Part shown: positions 63,745 through 64,000 of the stretch, piece after piece
How the letters are laid out: every line of letters starts with the position of its first letter
Numbering within the stretch: the stretch's first letter is position 1
NCBI GenBank assembly: GCA_028583405.1
Contig: CM053261.1
Location: 11,898,459-11,962,458, forward strand
Direction: 5' to 3'
DNA length: 64,000 nucleotides
Source: Pogonophryne albipinna
Lineage: Eukaryota; Chordata; Actinopteri; Perciformes; Artedidraconidae
Program-made: the position numbers and the translations under genes
The notes under the pieces: generated by a model
The model's database searches: none
What the model saw: the letters and a program-made list of their open reading frames with translations, nothing else
Told to the model about the DNA's origin: nothing

Positions 63745-64000
63745 TCAATCAATCAATGTTTATTTATATAGCCCAATATCACAAATGTTACATTTGTCTC
63801 AGTGGTCTTCACAGTGTGTACAGAATATCAGTATGACAATACGACACCCTCTGTCCTTAGACCCTCACATCGTACAAGGAAAAACTTCCGGAGAAAACCC
63901 ACAGTTTAAAGGGAAAAATGGGAGAAACCTCAGGGAGAGCAACAGAGGAGGGATCCCTCTCCCAGGACGGACAGACGTGCAATAGATGCCGTGTGTAAAT
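63745..64000 (+). repeat. Common percomorph retroposon sequence, runs off the window
   Basis: CAATCAATGTTTATTTATAT, AGCCCAATATCACAAATGTT, and later GGAGGGATCCCTCTCCCAGG: I recognise this as a highly abundant, well-conserved fish dispersed repeat. It continues to the end of the window, so its far end is not seen. Confidence 0.6.

Overview
The window is vertebrate nuclear DNA from a teleost, most likely a percomorph (spiny-rayed) fish. The evidence is split genes with GT-AG introns, proteins that match vertebrate BRF2, GPAT4, CaBP1 and GGT5, long CA/TG microsatellites, and many fish-type DNA transposons, SINEs and LINE tails. There is no bacterial or viral gene organisation. Family names come from recalled protein families; no search was run.

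Layout. (1) 1-8.6 kb, minus strand: the last exon of brf2 (RNA polymerase III initiation factor) and seven coding exons of gpat4 (ER glycerol-3-phosphate acyltransferase). A 935-base run of N (2627-3561) lies between them and hides the 5' part of brf2 and the 3' part of gpat4. A gpat4 intron holds a TTAA-flanked MITE and a dead Tc1-like element. (2) 8,631-18,662: a 10-kb palindromic (foldback) mobile element with a perfect 8-bp target duplication. Its arms carry 176-bp tandem repeats (5 copies left, about 21 right) and broken, inward-facing THAP-domain exons. Its centre holds a nested hAT element. It lies just upstream of the gpat4 5' region. (3) 18.7-24 kb: dispersed repeats, a tRNA-derived SINE, and a possible small gene interrupted by a 2.2-kb TIR transposon and followed by a 51-bp coding-type minisatellite. 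(4) 24.2-37.8 kb, minus strand: complete cabp1, with two alternative first exons (short N-myristoylated form and long caldendrin form). (5) 38-45 kb: no gene seen. (6) 45,064-45,920: a second foldback element, with a 9-bp target duplication and 175-bp internal repeats. (7) 46.0-53.0 kb, plus strand: ggt5, twelve coding exons, complete. (8) 53-64 kb: no intact gene. It holds a LINE reverse-transcriptase fragment, a THAP-domain fragment, two well-bounded hAT-type MITEs, and a degenerate ~148-bp tandem repeat carrying RFX X-box-like palindromes.

The genes are ordinary single-copy neighbours with unrelated roles: Pol III transcription, glycerolipid synthesis, neuronal calcium signalling, and extracellular glutathione/leukotriene metabolism. 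The most unusual content is the pair of foldback elements, above all the 10-kb one. Its 8-bp GC-rich target duplication, THAP exons and repeat-expanded inverted arms suggest a P-superfamily, Galileo-like foldback element in a fish.
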